From positions 1,072,354 to 1,136,353 of the forward strand of contig NZ_JBHTJP010000035.1 in NCBI RefSeq assembly GCF_042676025.1: a DNA stretch of 64,000 nucleotides, written 5' to 3'. Source of the stretch: Salinimicrobium gaetbulicola (GTDB lineage Bacteria; Bacteroidota; Bacteroidia; Flavobacteriales; Flavobacteriaceae). Position numbers and translations under genes: made by a program. Below the pieces are notes generated by a model. That model saw nothing but the letters and a program-made list of their open reading frames with translations, was not told the origin of the DNA and made no database searches. Shown in pieces: positions 16,819 through 25,213 of the stretch; the stretch's first letter is position 1; each line of letters begins with the position of its first letter.

Positions 16819-18990
16819 ATGAATTCTAAATATTTAGTGGTATTTGCCATAATGCTGATGTCAGCCCTTGTAAATGCCCAAAACCGGTTTGAAGCACACA
16901 TTTTTGATGCTGAGGCCAACAGCCCTTTAGTTGGAGCAAATGCTGCAGTAAAAGGTAGTACAATAGGAGCGACAACCGATCAGGAGGGGAAAATAGTCCT
17001 GAATAACGTTCCCGATGGAGCACAAACCATATTGATCAGCTTTGTAGGATATGAGACCCGGGAAATGCAGTTTGAATTTCCTTTGGAAACAGAAGAGCCG
17101 CAGGTGATCTATCTTTTTCCGAAAGGAGAGGAGATGGAAGAGGTGATCATCTCGGCCACCCGTTCCCGAAGGACCATTGCCGATCTGCCTACGCGGGTGG
17201 AAGTGATCTCGGGGGAAGAACTGGGTGAAAAAGGAAATATGAAGCCCGGCGATATAAGGATGTTACTGAACGAAACTACCGGGATCAGGACGCAGCAAAC
17301 TTCTGCTACTTCTTATAATTCCAGTATCAGGATACAGGGACTGGATGGTAAATATACCCAGCTTTTGAAAGATGGATATCCTTTATATTCCGGATTTTCA
17401 GGTGGATTGAGCCTGTTGCAGATCGTGCCGCTTGACCTGCAGCAGGTTGAGGTGATCAAAGGAGCGTCCTCAACTTTATATGGGGGTGGTGCTATCGCCG
17501 GTCTTGTAAACCTGGTTTCCAAAAAACCTACAGAAGCAGGGGAGCTTAACTTTTTGCTTAATGGGACCTCTGCTCTTGGCCTGGACGTGAGCTCATTTTA
17601 TTCTAATAAATGGGACAAAATAGGAACAACCGTCTTTGCCTCCTATAACTACGGAAATCCTTATGACCCTGCAGATATTGGTTTGACAGCCATACCCGAA
17701 TTCAATCGTTATACAGTCAACCCGAGGCTGTTCTATTACATCAATGACCGCACAACATTGGAAGTGGGTGTGAATACCGTTATTGAAGAAAGAACAGGCG
17801 GGAATATTGATTTTATTAAAGGCGAGGAGGTACAGGATCCCTATTTTGAGCGTAATAATACCGAGCGAATCACCACCCGTGCAGGATTCGATCAATATTA
17901 CCTGGATGGCTCTTATTTAAGTGTGAAGAACAGTTTTAGCTTTTTTGAAAGGAAGATAGAGATCCCTGATTTTGTTTTTTCCGGTGATCAGTTCGCGTCA
18001 TTCAATGAGGTGGCTTATAATTTCGGAAGTACAGAAATGGAATGGATCGCAGGGCTTAACCTGAATGTTGACAGCTTTGAGGAAGATCCCAATCCGCAAG
18101 CTCAGGTCGTGGATTACAATCATATCACGTACGGAGCTTTCCTTCAGAATAACTGGAGCGTATCTCAAACTTTTAGTTTGGAAACAGGTTTGCGGGCAGA
18201 TTATCAAAATGAATACGGGTTCTTCGTGTTGCCGCGACTTTCTGCTATGTTCAATTTTTCTGAAAATGTTACCGCCAGGGTAGGAGGGGGACTTGGCTAT
18301 AAAACTCCGACCATTTTCACTGAGGATGCTGAAAGAATACAATTCCGGTATGTTTTACCCATTGATGTTTCTCAAACCGAAGCCGAGAGGTCTATAGGGC
18401 TTAATCTGGATGTAAACTATAGGACTGAACTTTTCAAAACAATTGATTTCAGTCTGAATACCTTATTATTTTACACCAAGGTTAATGATCCTTTGATCCT
18501 GAGTAATGCGGGAGGGGAGTTTTACGAGTACACTCAGCCGGCAGGATATATTGATACCAAAGGCCTGGAGGCCAACATGAGGTTTAAATATGGCAATTTT
18601 AAACTGTTCACCGGTTATACGCTGGCTGATGTAAACAGGCACTACGGCGGAGAGACAACTGAGATGCCTTTGGTTGCGCAGCATCGACTCAACAATGTGC
18701 TGGTCTATGAAATTGAGGAAAGTTTAGTAATTGGTCTGGAAGGATATTATTATGGACCCCAGGATCTCAATGACGGTACTACCGGACAGGATTATTGGAT
18801 ATTTGGATTAATGACCGAAAAGAAATGGGAGGATTTTTCGATCTTCCTGAATTTCGAAAATTTCACTGATACCAGACAGACCGGTTTTGATACCATCTAT
18901 ACCGGTTCGATCTCTGATCCCCAGTTTAGAGATATCTATGCGCCGGTGGACGGATTTGTGATAAACGGTGGAGTTAAGATAAGGATATAA
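16819..18990 (+). CDS. TonB-dependent outer-membrane receptor, probably for a metal or metal complex
   Basis: A 723-residue outer-membrane importer. Order: signal peptide (1-21, ending NAQ), a carboxypeptidase-D-regulatory-like domain (about 22-95), a TonB box/plug region beginning EEVIISATRSRRTIADLP (about 110-235, with SSIRIQGLDGKYTQLLKDGYP and VEVIKGASSTLYGG), then a 22-strand-type barrel to a C-terminal INGGVKIRI. The lack of a neighbouring SusD gene argues against glycan uptake; the size fits siderophore, heme or metal receptors. It follows the cysteine-rich small protein and precedes a CDF-like transporter, so a transition-metal role is inferred. Confidence 0.9.
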   Translation: MNSKYLVVFAIMLMSALVNAQNRFEAHIFDAEANSPLVGANAAVKGSTIGATTDQEGKIVLNNVPDGAQTILISFVGYETREMQFEFPLETEEPQVIYLFPKGEEMEEVIISATRSRRTIADLPTRVEVISGEELGEKGNMKPGDIRMLLNETTGIRTQQTSATSYNSSIRIQGLDGKYTQLLKDGYPLYSGFSGGLSLLQIVPLDLQQVEVIKGASSTLYGGGAIAGLVNLVSKKPTEAGELNFLLNGTSALGLDVSSFYSNKWDKIGTTVFASYNYGNPYDPADIGLTAIPEFNRYTVNPRLFYYINDRTTLEVGVNTVIEERTGGNIDFIKGEEVQDPYFERNNTERITTRAGFDQYYLDGSYLSVKNSFSFFERKIEIPDFVFSGDQFASFNEVAYNFGSTEMEWIAGLNLNVDSFEEDPNPQAQVVDYNHITYGAFLQNNWSVSQTFSLETGLRADYQNEYGFFVLPRLSAMFNFSENVTARVGGGLGYKTPTIFTEDAERIQFRYVLPIDVSQTEAERSIGLNLDVNYRTELFKTIDFSLNTLLFYTKVNDPLILSNAGGEFYEYTQPAGYIDTKGLEANMRFKYGNFKLFTGYTLADVNRHYGGETTEMPLVAQHRLNNVLVYEIEESLVIGLEGYYYGPQDLNDGTTGQDYWIFGLMTEKKWEDFSIFLNFENFTDTRQTGFDTIYTGSISDPQFRDIYAPVDGFVINGGVKIRI

Positions 18991-19011
18991 ACAAATATTT
19001 CGAATTGTCTC

Positions 19012-19060
19012 CGGCTTTAGCCGTGGGGAATAAGAAGATAGATAAAAAGGGCTTTAGCCC
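19012..19060. repeat. REP-like pair of small palindromes
   Basis: Two short hairpins with the same TTTA loop, CGGC-TTTA-GCCG at 19012-19023 followed by TGGGG, and GGGC-TTTA-GCCC at 19049-19060, lie 25 bp apart. This resembles extragenic palindromes with a conserved flanking tetranucleotide that I recall from Bacteroidota genomes. Only one cluster is visible in this window. Confidence 0.45.
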
Positions 19061-19069
19061 AAAACCCGG

Positions 19070-19110
19070 AAAAGGTGTCAAAAATCCCCATTTTTGACAC
19101 CTTTTCTTTT
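19070..19110 (+). terminator. Terminator after the TonB-dependent receptor
   Basis: A perfect 15-bp stem (AAAAGGTGTCAAAAA and its complement at 19091-19105) with a TCCCCA loop, ending in a T-rich run. It separates the receptor from the CDF-like transporter. Confidence 0.8.
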
Positions 19111-19157
19111 TGATCATTTCCCAAAAATTCTAATTGAGAAGTCTTAATTTTAGGCCT

Positions 19158-19799
19158 ATGGATGATAAATTTCAAAAACGGCTGAATTATGCTTTTATAT
19201 TGAGCATGATCACGATAGGATATAATACAGTTGAAGGTGCTGTCTCCACTTTTTTCGGGGCCAGTGATGAAACCCTTGCTCTCTTTGGATTTGGTCTGGA
19301 CAGTTTTGTAGAGGTGTTGTCTGGGGTGGGAATCGCCCATATGATCTACAGGATGAAAAGACGTCCCGTGATAGAACGTGATAGTTTTGAAGTTACGGCA
19401 CTCAAAATAACCGGAACGGCTTTGTACACCCTTGCCGCCGGACTGGTTGTTGGGGCGGTTCTTGCAGTGATCAATAGATCTGAACCCGAAACCACCCTGG
19501 CGGGAATCATTATCGCCGTTTTGTCGATCCTTACCATGTACTTTCTGTACAGGGAAAAGATCAAGGTTGGAAAAAAACTAAATAGTCAGCCTATCATTTC
19601 TGACGCGAAATGTACCAAAACCTGCTTTTACCTATCTTTTATTCTCCTGACTTCAAGCCTGCTTTACGAACTTTGGGGGATCCCATATGTGGATGCTTTG
19701 GGAAGTATAGGTATAGCCTGGTATGCCTGGAAAGAAGGGAAGGAAGCCTGGGAAAATGCCAGAACAAAGAGCCTTAGCTGCAGCAGTGATTGTTGTTAA
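19158..19799 (+). CDS. CDF-like cation transporter with cysteine motifs
   Basis: A 213-residue inner-membrane protein with about six hydrophobic helices, related to cation diffusion facilitators but lacking their cytoplasmic C-terminal domain. Helix 2 has FGFGLDSFVE (Asp48). Where CDF proteins carry a His/Asp pair in helix 5, this one has DAKCTKTC (about residues 148-155). The tail ends with CSSDCC. These cysteines suggest a thiophilic metal. I start it at ATG 19158 (MDDKFQKRLNYAF) rather than the in-frame ATG eight codons upstream. The association with the cysteine-rich small protein and receptor upstream suggests one metal-handling locus, though a terminator separates the transcripts. Confidence 0.75.
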   Translation: MDDKFQKRLNYAFILSMITIGYNTVEGAVSTFFGASDETLALFGFGLDSFVEVLSGVGIAHMIYRMKRRPVIERDSFEVTALKITGTALYTLAAGLVVGAVLAVINRSEPETTLAGIIIAVLSILTMYFLYREKIKVGKKLNSQPIISDAKCTKTCFYLSFILLTSSLLYELWGIPYVDALGSIGIAWYAWKEGKEAWENARTKSLSCSSDCC

Positions 19800-19832
19800 T
19801 GATCAGGTTGGGAAACCTAATAGTAGAAAACA

Positions 19833-19860
19833 AAAAACCCGTCCATTTGGGCGGGTTTTT
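19833..19860. terminator. Bidirectional terminator after the CDF-like transporter
   Basis: A 12-bp stem (AAAAACCCGTCC with GGGCGGGTTTTT, one G-T wobble) and a 4-base loop, with A-run and T-run flanks. It lies between convergent genes. Confidence 0.85.
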
Positions 19861-19879
19861 ATATTTAGAGTATATCTAA

Positions 19880-20263
19880 TTAAATGTCATCAAAGCTAAT
19901 GTCTGTAAAAGCAGCGGCAGATGGAGTGGCAGCTGATTCAACCGTGTCCTCCTCTTCATTTTCTTTCTTGAAATTCTTTTGGTGACGCTCACTGATCACT
20001 TCTTCACCTTTTTCATCAAGAATATAATCAGTCATCTCCTTAAGTATCTCATTAAAACCGGCAAAATCTTCTTTGTAAAGGTAGATCTTATGTTTCTTGT
20101 AGTGGAACGAACCGTCTTCGTTCGTGAATTTTTTACTTTCAGTGATAGTCAGGTAGTAATCATTTGCTTTAGTCGCCCTAACATCAAAGAAGTAGGTGCG
20201 TCTCCCAGCTCTTAAGACTTTGGAAAAAATCTCTTCTTTTTCAATCGTTCCATTGTCGCTCAT
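19880..20263 (-). CDS. DUF3276 family PUR-like nucleic-acid-binding protein
   Basis: A 127-residue Bacteroidota protein of the DUF3276 family, whose fold is related to eukaryotic PUR-alpha domains that bind single-stranded purine-rich DNA or RNA. The family core is visible: EEIFSKVLRAGRRTYFFDVR, then NDYYLTITESKK and FHYKKHKIYLYKEDFAGF, followed by an acidic, disordered tail. I start it at ATG 20263 (MSDNGTIEK); a TTG six bases upstream is less likely. It ends close to the CDF gene terminator and follows the ABC exporter start region. Target nucleic acid and role are not known. Confidence 0.85.
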   Translation of the reverse strand: MSDNGTIEKEEIFSKVLRAGRRTYFFDVRATKANDYYLTITESKKFTNEDGSFHYKKHKIYLYKEDFAGFNEILKEMTDYILDEKGEEVISERHQKNFKKENEEEDTVESAATPSAAAFTDISFDDI

Positions 20264-20337
20264 AATCAATTGTCTTTTACGGTTTGTAAATCATATCTCC
20301 AAAATTCTAAAAAAAATTAACATTCCGCAACAAATTT

Positions 20338-22095
20338 TTACATTTCTTTTTCACTTAGTTGTTTTAAATAAAGTTCTTTGTAGTAGCCGTCCTGGCCCAG
20401 TAATTCCTGGTGCGTTCCACGTTGAACTATTTCTCCACCTTCTAGAATAATGATTTTATCAGCATTTTTAACTGACGAGATCCGGTGACTTACGATGATT
20501 GTGGTCTTATCCTTGGAAATTTTGAACAAATTATTGAGGATTTCCTCTTCTGTTTCGGTGTCTACTGCGGAAAGAGAATCGTCAAAAAGGAGGACCTTAG
20601 GATCATGAATAATTGCCCTTGCGATAGAAACTCGTTGTTTTTGTCCGCCTGAAAGCGTGATCCCTCTTTCCCCTAAAATTGTATCATAACCTTTACTGAA
20701 GCCCACGATATTTTTGTGGACGGCAGCCACTTTCGCGGCTTCCATGATCTCCTTGTCGCTGGCTTCCGCTTTTCCGAAGCGAATATTATTTTTAATGGAA
20801 TCGCTAAAGAGGAAGGCGTCTTGAGGCACATATCCAATCCCGTCTCTTAGCTCGTTGAGGTTCATCTTCCTAATGTCCTTTCCGTCGATCGCGATCACAC
20901 CCTCATCCACATCATAAAGACGCCCGATCAATTCCAGGATGGTTGATTTCCCAGATCCGGTTTTTCCGATAATAGCAAGAGTTTCACCGCTTTCTACTTC
21001 AAAAGAGACATTTTTAAGGGCTGTGATATTTGTGTCTTCATAGGTAAAAGAAACATTTTTAAAGGTGATGGACCCCTCGACGTTTTCCGGTTCTAAGGAA
21101 GGATTTTGGATGCTAGGCACTTCCTTTAAAAATTCGTTGATCCTTTTCTGTGAAGCTTCAGCCTGTTGGACAATGGAGGTTACCCATCCCACAGTCGCAA
21201 CAGGCCAGGTCAGCATATTTACATACAGCAAAAATTCCACGATTATCCCGAGGTTGTCAATTTCTCCCATGATGAACTTACGGCCACCCACGAAGATCAC
21301 AAGAATATTGCTCGCTCCTATCAGGAGGACCATAAGCGGAAAAAAGAAAGCCTGTACCTTTACAAGGTCGATGTTCTTCGCTTTGTTATCGTTGGAAAGT
21401 TCGGTAAAGGAAGTATTCATTTGTGGTTCCAGTCCGTACGATTTAATGACTGATATTCCGCTGAAACTTTCCTGGGTAAACGTGTTCAATTTTGACAGGT
21501 ACTGTTGTACGATGGTACTTCTTTTATTAATCGCCACACTTAATTTATAGATGGCGAACGATAGTATTGGCAGCGGTGCAATAGTGTACATGGTAAGTTC
21601 CGGAGCCTGGGAGAACATATAAGGAATTACCACTATGAAAAGAACTCCTGTTTGAACGCTATACATGATGGCCGGCCCCAGGTACATTCTCACTTTTGAA
21701 ACATCTTCGCTGATCCTGTTCATGAGGTCCCCGGTACGGTTCTGTTTGTAAAAGTTTAGTGACAGGTCCTCATATTTCCGGAAGATCTCATTTTTGAGGT
21801 CGTACTCAATATGACGGGAAACCACGATGAAGGTTTGGCGCATTAAAAAGGTGAAGAATGCGGCAATCAGTGTGGCTCCTAAAATGAGCAAAATATTAGT
21901 CATCAATTCTGAGCGAACGGCAGCTTCAGAAACTATTTCCCCGTTTACGTATTTTTCTATGGCGTTGGTGGACTCTCCTATAAATCTCGGAGTAAGGATG
22001 GCAAACACCCTTGCAGCGATAGTTATAAAAAGGCCTACGATCAAATGCCATTTATATTTGAGAAAATATTTATTTACGTGTTTTAATTCTTTCAT
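20338..22095 (-). CDS. ABC exporter with fused membrane and ATPase domains (MsbA-like)
   Basis: A 585-residue half-transporter that should act as a homodimer in the inner membrane, exporting a lipid or drug. The N-terminal six-helix membrane domain (about 1-310) is followed by an ATPase with Walker A GKTGSGKST near 376, signature LSGGQKQR near 483 and Walker B VLLFDDSLSAVD near 503. The gene starts at ATG 22095 (MKELKHVNKYF); the residues before it are out of family pattern. It might be MsbA, the lipid A flippase, but multidrug-type exporters of this family look the same, so I give no symbol. Confidence 0.88.
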   Translation of the reverse strand: MKELKHVNKYFLKYKWHLIVGLFITIAARVFAILTPRFIGESTNAIEKYVNGEIVSEAAVRSELMTNILLILGATLIAAFFTFLMRQTFIVVSRHIEYDLKNEIFRKYEDLSLNFYKQNRTGDLMNRISEDVSKVRMYLGPAIMYSVQTGVLFIVVIPYMFSQAPELTMYTIAPLPILSFAIYKLSVAINKRSTIVQQYLSKLNTFTQESFSGISVIKSYGLEPQMNTSFTELSNDNKAKNIDLVKVQAFFFPLMVLLIGASNILVIFVGGRKFIMGEIDNLGIIVEFLLYVNMLTWPVATVGWVTSIVQQAEASQKRINEFLKEVPSIQNPSLEPENVEGSITFKNVSFTYEDTNITALKNVSFEVESGETLAIIGKTGSGKSTILELIGRLYDVDEGVIAIDGKDIRKMNLNELRDGIGYVPQDAFLFSDSIKNNIRFGKAEASDKEIMEAAKVAAVHKNIVGFSKGYDTILGERGITLSGGQKQRVSIARAIIHDPKVLLFDDSLSAVDTETEEEILNNLFKISKDKTTIIVSHRISSVKNADKIIILEGGEIVQRGTHQELLGQDGYYKELYLKQLSEKEM

Positions 22096-22170
22096 AGCTG
22101 TTAAAAACTGCAATTATTCGCAATTCCTTATTTATCAAAGGAAAAAGGATGGTCAAATTGAAATATTCCT

Positions 22171-22178
22171 TATTTTTG
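22171..22178 (+). promoter_or_regulatory. -7 element for leucine dehydrogenase
   Basis: TATTTTTG, 49 bp before the start codon. A TTG lies too close upstream to be a -33 element, so the match is partial. Confidence 0.4.
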
Positions 22179-22227
22179 CCTTGAATTTTTTCGATTAAAC
22201 GAAATTCCAACTTTTATTTAAAAACTT

Positions 22228-23325
22228 ATGACAGTGGACGTTCTAAAGGCAAATGAACTTAAAAAAGCCGCTCCGGTCTTTGGGCAGCTTTCTTTCGATG
22301 ACCATGAGCAAGTGGTTTTTTGCAACGACAAAGATACAGGATTAAAGGCAATTATTGGAATTCACAATACAGTTTTAGGACCTGCTCTGGGAGGAACCAG
22401 AATGTGGAACTACAGCAGTGAATGGGATGCCGTAAATGATGTTTTGAGGCTGTCCCGCGGGATGACCTTTAAAAGTGCCATTACAGGATTAAATCTTGGT
22501 GGAGGTAAAGCTGTGATCATTGGGGATGCTAAAACCCAAAAGACTCCAGAGCTTATGCGCAGATTCGGTGAATTCGTTCATTCTTTAAGCGGAAAATATA
22601 TCACTGCCGAAGATGTGGGAATGGAAACTGCAGATATGGATACCGTAAGAGAGGTGACTCCTTATGTTACGGGTATTTCTGAAGATAAAGGAGGAGCAGG
22701 AAATCCTTCCCCTATTACTGCCTACGGGGTGTATATGGGAATGAAGGCGGCTGCTAAATTCAAATTCGGAACAGATAACCTTGAAGGAAAATCTGTTTTG
22801 GTGCAGGGAATTGGTCACGTTGGAGAATCTCTGGTAGAACACCTTTCCAAAGAAGGAGCAAAAGTTCTTATCAGTGATATCAACCAGGCCCGACTGGAAG
22901 AAGTTAGTAAATTATATAATGCGCAGATCTTTACAGATGCCGATGTGTATTCTGCAGATGTGGATATTTACGCGCCATGTGCTCTTGGAGCCACGATCAA
23001 CGATGAAACAATCGATCGTTTCAAAGCTTCTATTATCGCCGGTGCAGCGAACAACCAGCTGGCAGATGACCGTAAGCACGGGATCGTACTTAGAGAAAAA
23101 GGAATTTTATATGCTCCAGATTTTCTTATCAATGCCGGAGGTATCATCAATGTTTATGCTGAACTCGAAGGTTACGGGAAGAAGGAGATCATGGAGAAGA
23201 CACAGAATATCTACAATACTACTCTTGAGATCCTCACAAGCGCAGATGTCAATGACATCTCAACGCATGAGGCTGCGTTGAAAATAGCGCAACAGCGAAT
23301 TGCCGATAGAAAAAAGCAGCAATAA
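22228..23325 (+). CDS. ldh: Leucine dehydrogenase (Glu/Leu/Phe/Val dehydrogenase family)
   Basis: NAD-dependent oxidative deamination of leucine and other branched-chain amino acids, feeding degradation or iso-fatty-acid synthesis. The N-terminal domain has LGPALGGTRMW, then MTFKSAITGLNLGGGKAVI with the two catalytic-pocket lysines. The Rossmann domain carries VLVQGIGHVGESL. Length (365) equals Bacillus leucine dehydrogenase, and the GGAGNPSPITAYGVYMGMKA region matches this subgroup better than glutamate dehydrogenases. It is a single-gene unit divergent from the ABC exporter. Its products suit the branched fatty acids common in Flavobacteriia. Confidence 0.9.
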   Translation: MTVDVLKANELKKAAPVFGQLSFDDHEQVVFCNDKDTGLKAIIGIHNTVLGPALGGTRMWNYSSEWDAVNDVLRLSRGMTFKSAITGLNLGGGKAVIIGDAKTQKTPELMRRFGEFVHSLSGKYITAEDVGMETADMDTVREVTPYVTGISEDKGGAGNPSPITAYGVYMGMKAAAKFKFGTDNLEGKSVLVQGIGHVGESLVEHLSKEGAKVLISDINQARLEEVSKLYNAQIFTDADVYSADVDIYAPCALGATINDETIDRFKASIIAGAANNQLADDRKHGIVLREKGILYAPDFLINAGGIINVYAELEGYGKKEIMEKTQNIYNTTLEILTSADVNDISTHEAALKIAQQRIADRKKQQ

Positions 23326-23350
23326 GCTAAGCGGTTTTTCAATTTAATAG

Positions 23351-23358
23351 TATTTTTG
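23351..23358 (+). promoter_or_regulatory. -7 element for nusB
   Basis: TATTTTTG directly before a perfect palindrome (23360-23385). The predicted transcript start falls in the first arm of that hairpin. Confidence 0.45.
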
Positions 23359-23359
23359 C

Positions 23360-23385
23360 GGGGCGAAAGGATTTCCTTTCGCCCC
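23360..23385 (+). repeat. Perfect hairpin in the nusB leader
   Basis: Twelve-base arms, GGGGCGAAAGGA and its exact complement, separated by two T. No T-run follows, so it does not look like a terminator for leucine dehydrogenase. It begins one base after the TATTTTTG element and 55 bp before the nusB start, so it would form the 5' end of the nusB transcript or an operator over its start site. Confidence 0.6.
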
Positions 23386-23414
23386 CTATAATTTTTAAAA
23401 GTTCTTTTACAGCT

Positions 23415-24353
23415 ATGTTAACCAGAAGACATATCAGAGTTAAAGTAATGCAGTCATTGTATGCGTACTCTCAAAGTGAAAATGATAATATCAATTCAGA
23501 AGAAAAATTCCTTCTGAAAAGTATGGAGGAGATGTACGATCTGTATCTTTTGCTACTGAATCTTTTTGTAGAGATCAAGGATCATGCAGCAGACTTTATG
23601 GAGAAATCTCAACAGAAACATCTACCTTCTGAGGAAGACAGAGATCCCAACAAAAAATTCGTGAACAATGAATTGATCAGTTTGCTGGAAGCGAATACCG
23701 GCCTTCAAAACGGGATCGAGAACAGAAAGTTGAATCATTGGAAGCATGATGACGAATATGTTGGTATCCTTTGGAATGAGATCAAGAACAGCGAGATCTA
23801 TGAGGAGTATATGGTCTCCAGAACCGGTACCTTTAAAGAGGACAAGGATTTTTTGATCAAGGTCTTTAAAGAGATCATTGCACCTAACGAAAAATTATAC
23901 GATTACCTGGAGGATAAGAAGATCACCTGGATAGATGACCTTCCGCTTGTAAATACTGCCATTGTAAAAATGCTTCAGAAATTACAGTCAGGAAAAGAGC
24001 ATGCTCTTACCCGTCTTGTTAAAAGTACAGACGACAAGGATTTTGCAGTGCAGCTTTTCAGAAAGACCTTATTGAATGATGAGAGCCTGGCTCAGGAGAT
24101 GGAGGGTAAAACTCCTAACTGGGATAAGGAACGCATCGCCGACCTGGATACTATTCTTATAAAGATGGCAATTTGTGAATTTTTAAAGTTCCCATCGATC
24201 CCTGTGAAGGTGACTATTAACGAATATTTAGAAATTGCCAAGGAATACAGTACTCCTAAAAGTAGTATTTTTATAAACGGGATCCTTGATAAACTCTCAA
24301 AAGAGTACCAGGAAGAGGGCAAGCTCAATAAAATGGGGCGTGGCCTTATGTAG
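23415..24353 (+). CDS. nusB: Transcription antitermination factor NusB, long Bacteroidota form
   Basis: RNA-binding factor that binds boxA with NusE to protect ribosomal RNA transcripts from termination. The N terminus, MLTRRHIRVKVMQSLYAYSQ, is a clear NusB start. At 312 residues the protein is about twice the length of E. coli NusB because of a helical insertion (about residues 30-180); the conserved C-terminal part is present (DLDTILIKMAICEFLKFPSIP, then VTINEYLEIAKEYSTPKSSIFINGILDKL). Long NusB is usual in Bacteroidota. It is first in a plus-strand run with a DUF1573 lipoprotein and yajC. Possible boxA targets lie at 63411 and 63666 in the same window. Confidence 0.9.
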   Translation: MLTRRHIRVKVMQSLYAYSQSENDNINSEEKFLLKSMEEMYDLYLLLLNLFVEIKDHAADFMEKSQQKHLPSEEDRDPNKKFVNNELISLLEANTGLQNGIENRKLNHWKHDDEYVGILWNEIKNSEIYEEYMVSRTGTFKEDKDFLIKVFKEIIAPNEKLYDYLEDKKITWIDDLPLVNTAIVKMLQKLQSGKEHALTRLVKSTDDKDFAVQLFRKTLLNDESLAQEMEGKTPNWDKERIADLDTILIKMAICEFLKFPSIPVKVTINEYLEIAKEYSTPKSSIFINGILDKLSKEYQEEGKLNKMGRGLM

Positions 24354-24401
24354 TCCCCTTAAATTTATTAATTTTATCACTTTAACCACAAATTGTTAAT
24401 T

Positions 24402-24851
24402 ATGAAAAAAGGAATGTTATTTTTAGCTCTCGTTGCTGCTATGGTTTTTACCTCATGCAAGGATGATGCATCGAACAAAGTTAAAGCTGAAAACGTAGAA
24501 GAAGCTGCTGAGCGTGATGCTCAGGAAGTTGTTTATCCTGAAATGTCCTTCGACGAGACTGAATTTGACTTCGGGACAATAGAACAAGGTGCTGCACAGG
24601 AGCATACGTTTACTTTTACCAACACAGGAAAAGCTCCTTTGGTAATCACTAATGCGTCAAGCTCTTGCGGATGTACTGTTCCGACCTGGACAAAAGAGCC
24701 AATTGCCCCGGGTGAAAAAGGAGAAATGCTAGTTAAATTTAATGGTAGCGGCCAGAACCAGGTAACTAAGACCGTAAATATTACGGCTAATACCGAATCT
24801 GGTAAAGAACAAATCAAAATCAAAGCTTTCGTAAATCCTAAACAGTCTTAA
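24402..24851 (+). CDS. DUF1573 domain lipoprotein
   Basis: A 149-residue exported lipoprotein. The lipobox MVFTSC ends at Cys19, followed by an acidic linker and one DUF1573 domain (about 50-140), an immunoglobulin-like fold recognisable from FDFGTIEQGAAQEHTFTFTN, SSCGCTVPTW and PGEKGEMLVKFN. I start it at ATG 24402 (MKKGMLF); the ATG nine bases upstream is less natural for a signal peptide. It lies between nusB and yajC in the same direction with short gaps, a frequent Bacteroidota neighbourhood. Function is unknown. Confidence 0.85.
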   Translation: MKKGMLFLALVAAMVFTSCKDDASNKVKAENVEEAAERDAQEVVYPEMSFDETEFDFGTIEQGAAQEHTFTFTNTGKAPLVITNASSSCGCTVPTWTKEPIAPGEKGEMLVKFNGSGQNQVTKTVNITANTESGKEQIKIKAFVNPKQS

Positions 24852-24870
24852 GGAAGCGACAAATTAATTT

Positions 24871-25164
24871 ATGGATCAATTAACCCAGTTTGCCCCAATT
24901 ATTTTAATGTTTGTAGTGGTGTATTTCTTTATGATACGCCCGCAAATGAAACGTGCTAAACAAGAGAAACAATTCTCTTCCGAACTTAAAAAAGGTGACA
25001 GAGTCATCACTAAAAGCGGAATGCATGGTAAAGTAGTTGATTTTAGTGAAAAACAAAATGCTGTAATTATCGAAACCGGTGCCGGAAAGATCACTTTCGA
25101 CAGGTCATCCATCTCTATGGAAATGAGTCGAAAGCTGAACGAACCTGCAAAAGAGGTAAAATAA
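24871..25164 (+). CDS. yajC: Preprotein translocase accessory subunit YajC
   Basis: Single-span inner-membrane protein associated with SecDF. One N-terminal membrane helix (about residues 8-23) leads into FMIRPQMKRAKQEKQF and a small basic domain with GDRVITKSGMHGKVV, the YajC signature. The length, 97 residues, is typical. It is 19 bp after the DUF1573 gene and is followed by a strong terminator, so it closes the nusB transcription unit. secD and secF are not in the window. Confidence 0.93.
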   Translation: MDQLTQFAPIILMFVVVYFFMIRPQMKRAKQEKQFSSELKKGDRVITKSGMHGKVVDFSEKQNAVIIETGAGKITFDRSSISMEMSRKLNEPAKEVK

Positions 25165-25182
25165 TTCCAGTTTTGGAATAAG

Positions 25183-25213
25183 AAAAAGGCCGGTCATTTT
25201 GACCGGCCTTTTT
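25183..25213. terminator. Bidirectional terminator between yajC and the YdeI-like gene
   Basis: A perfect 14-bp stem (AAAAAGGCCGGTCA and its complement) with a TTT loop, between convergent genes. Its T-run ends at the stop region of the minus-strand gene. Confidence 0.9.
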
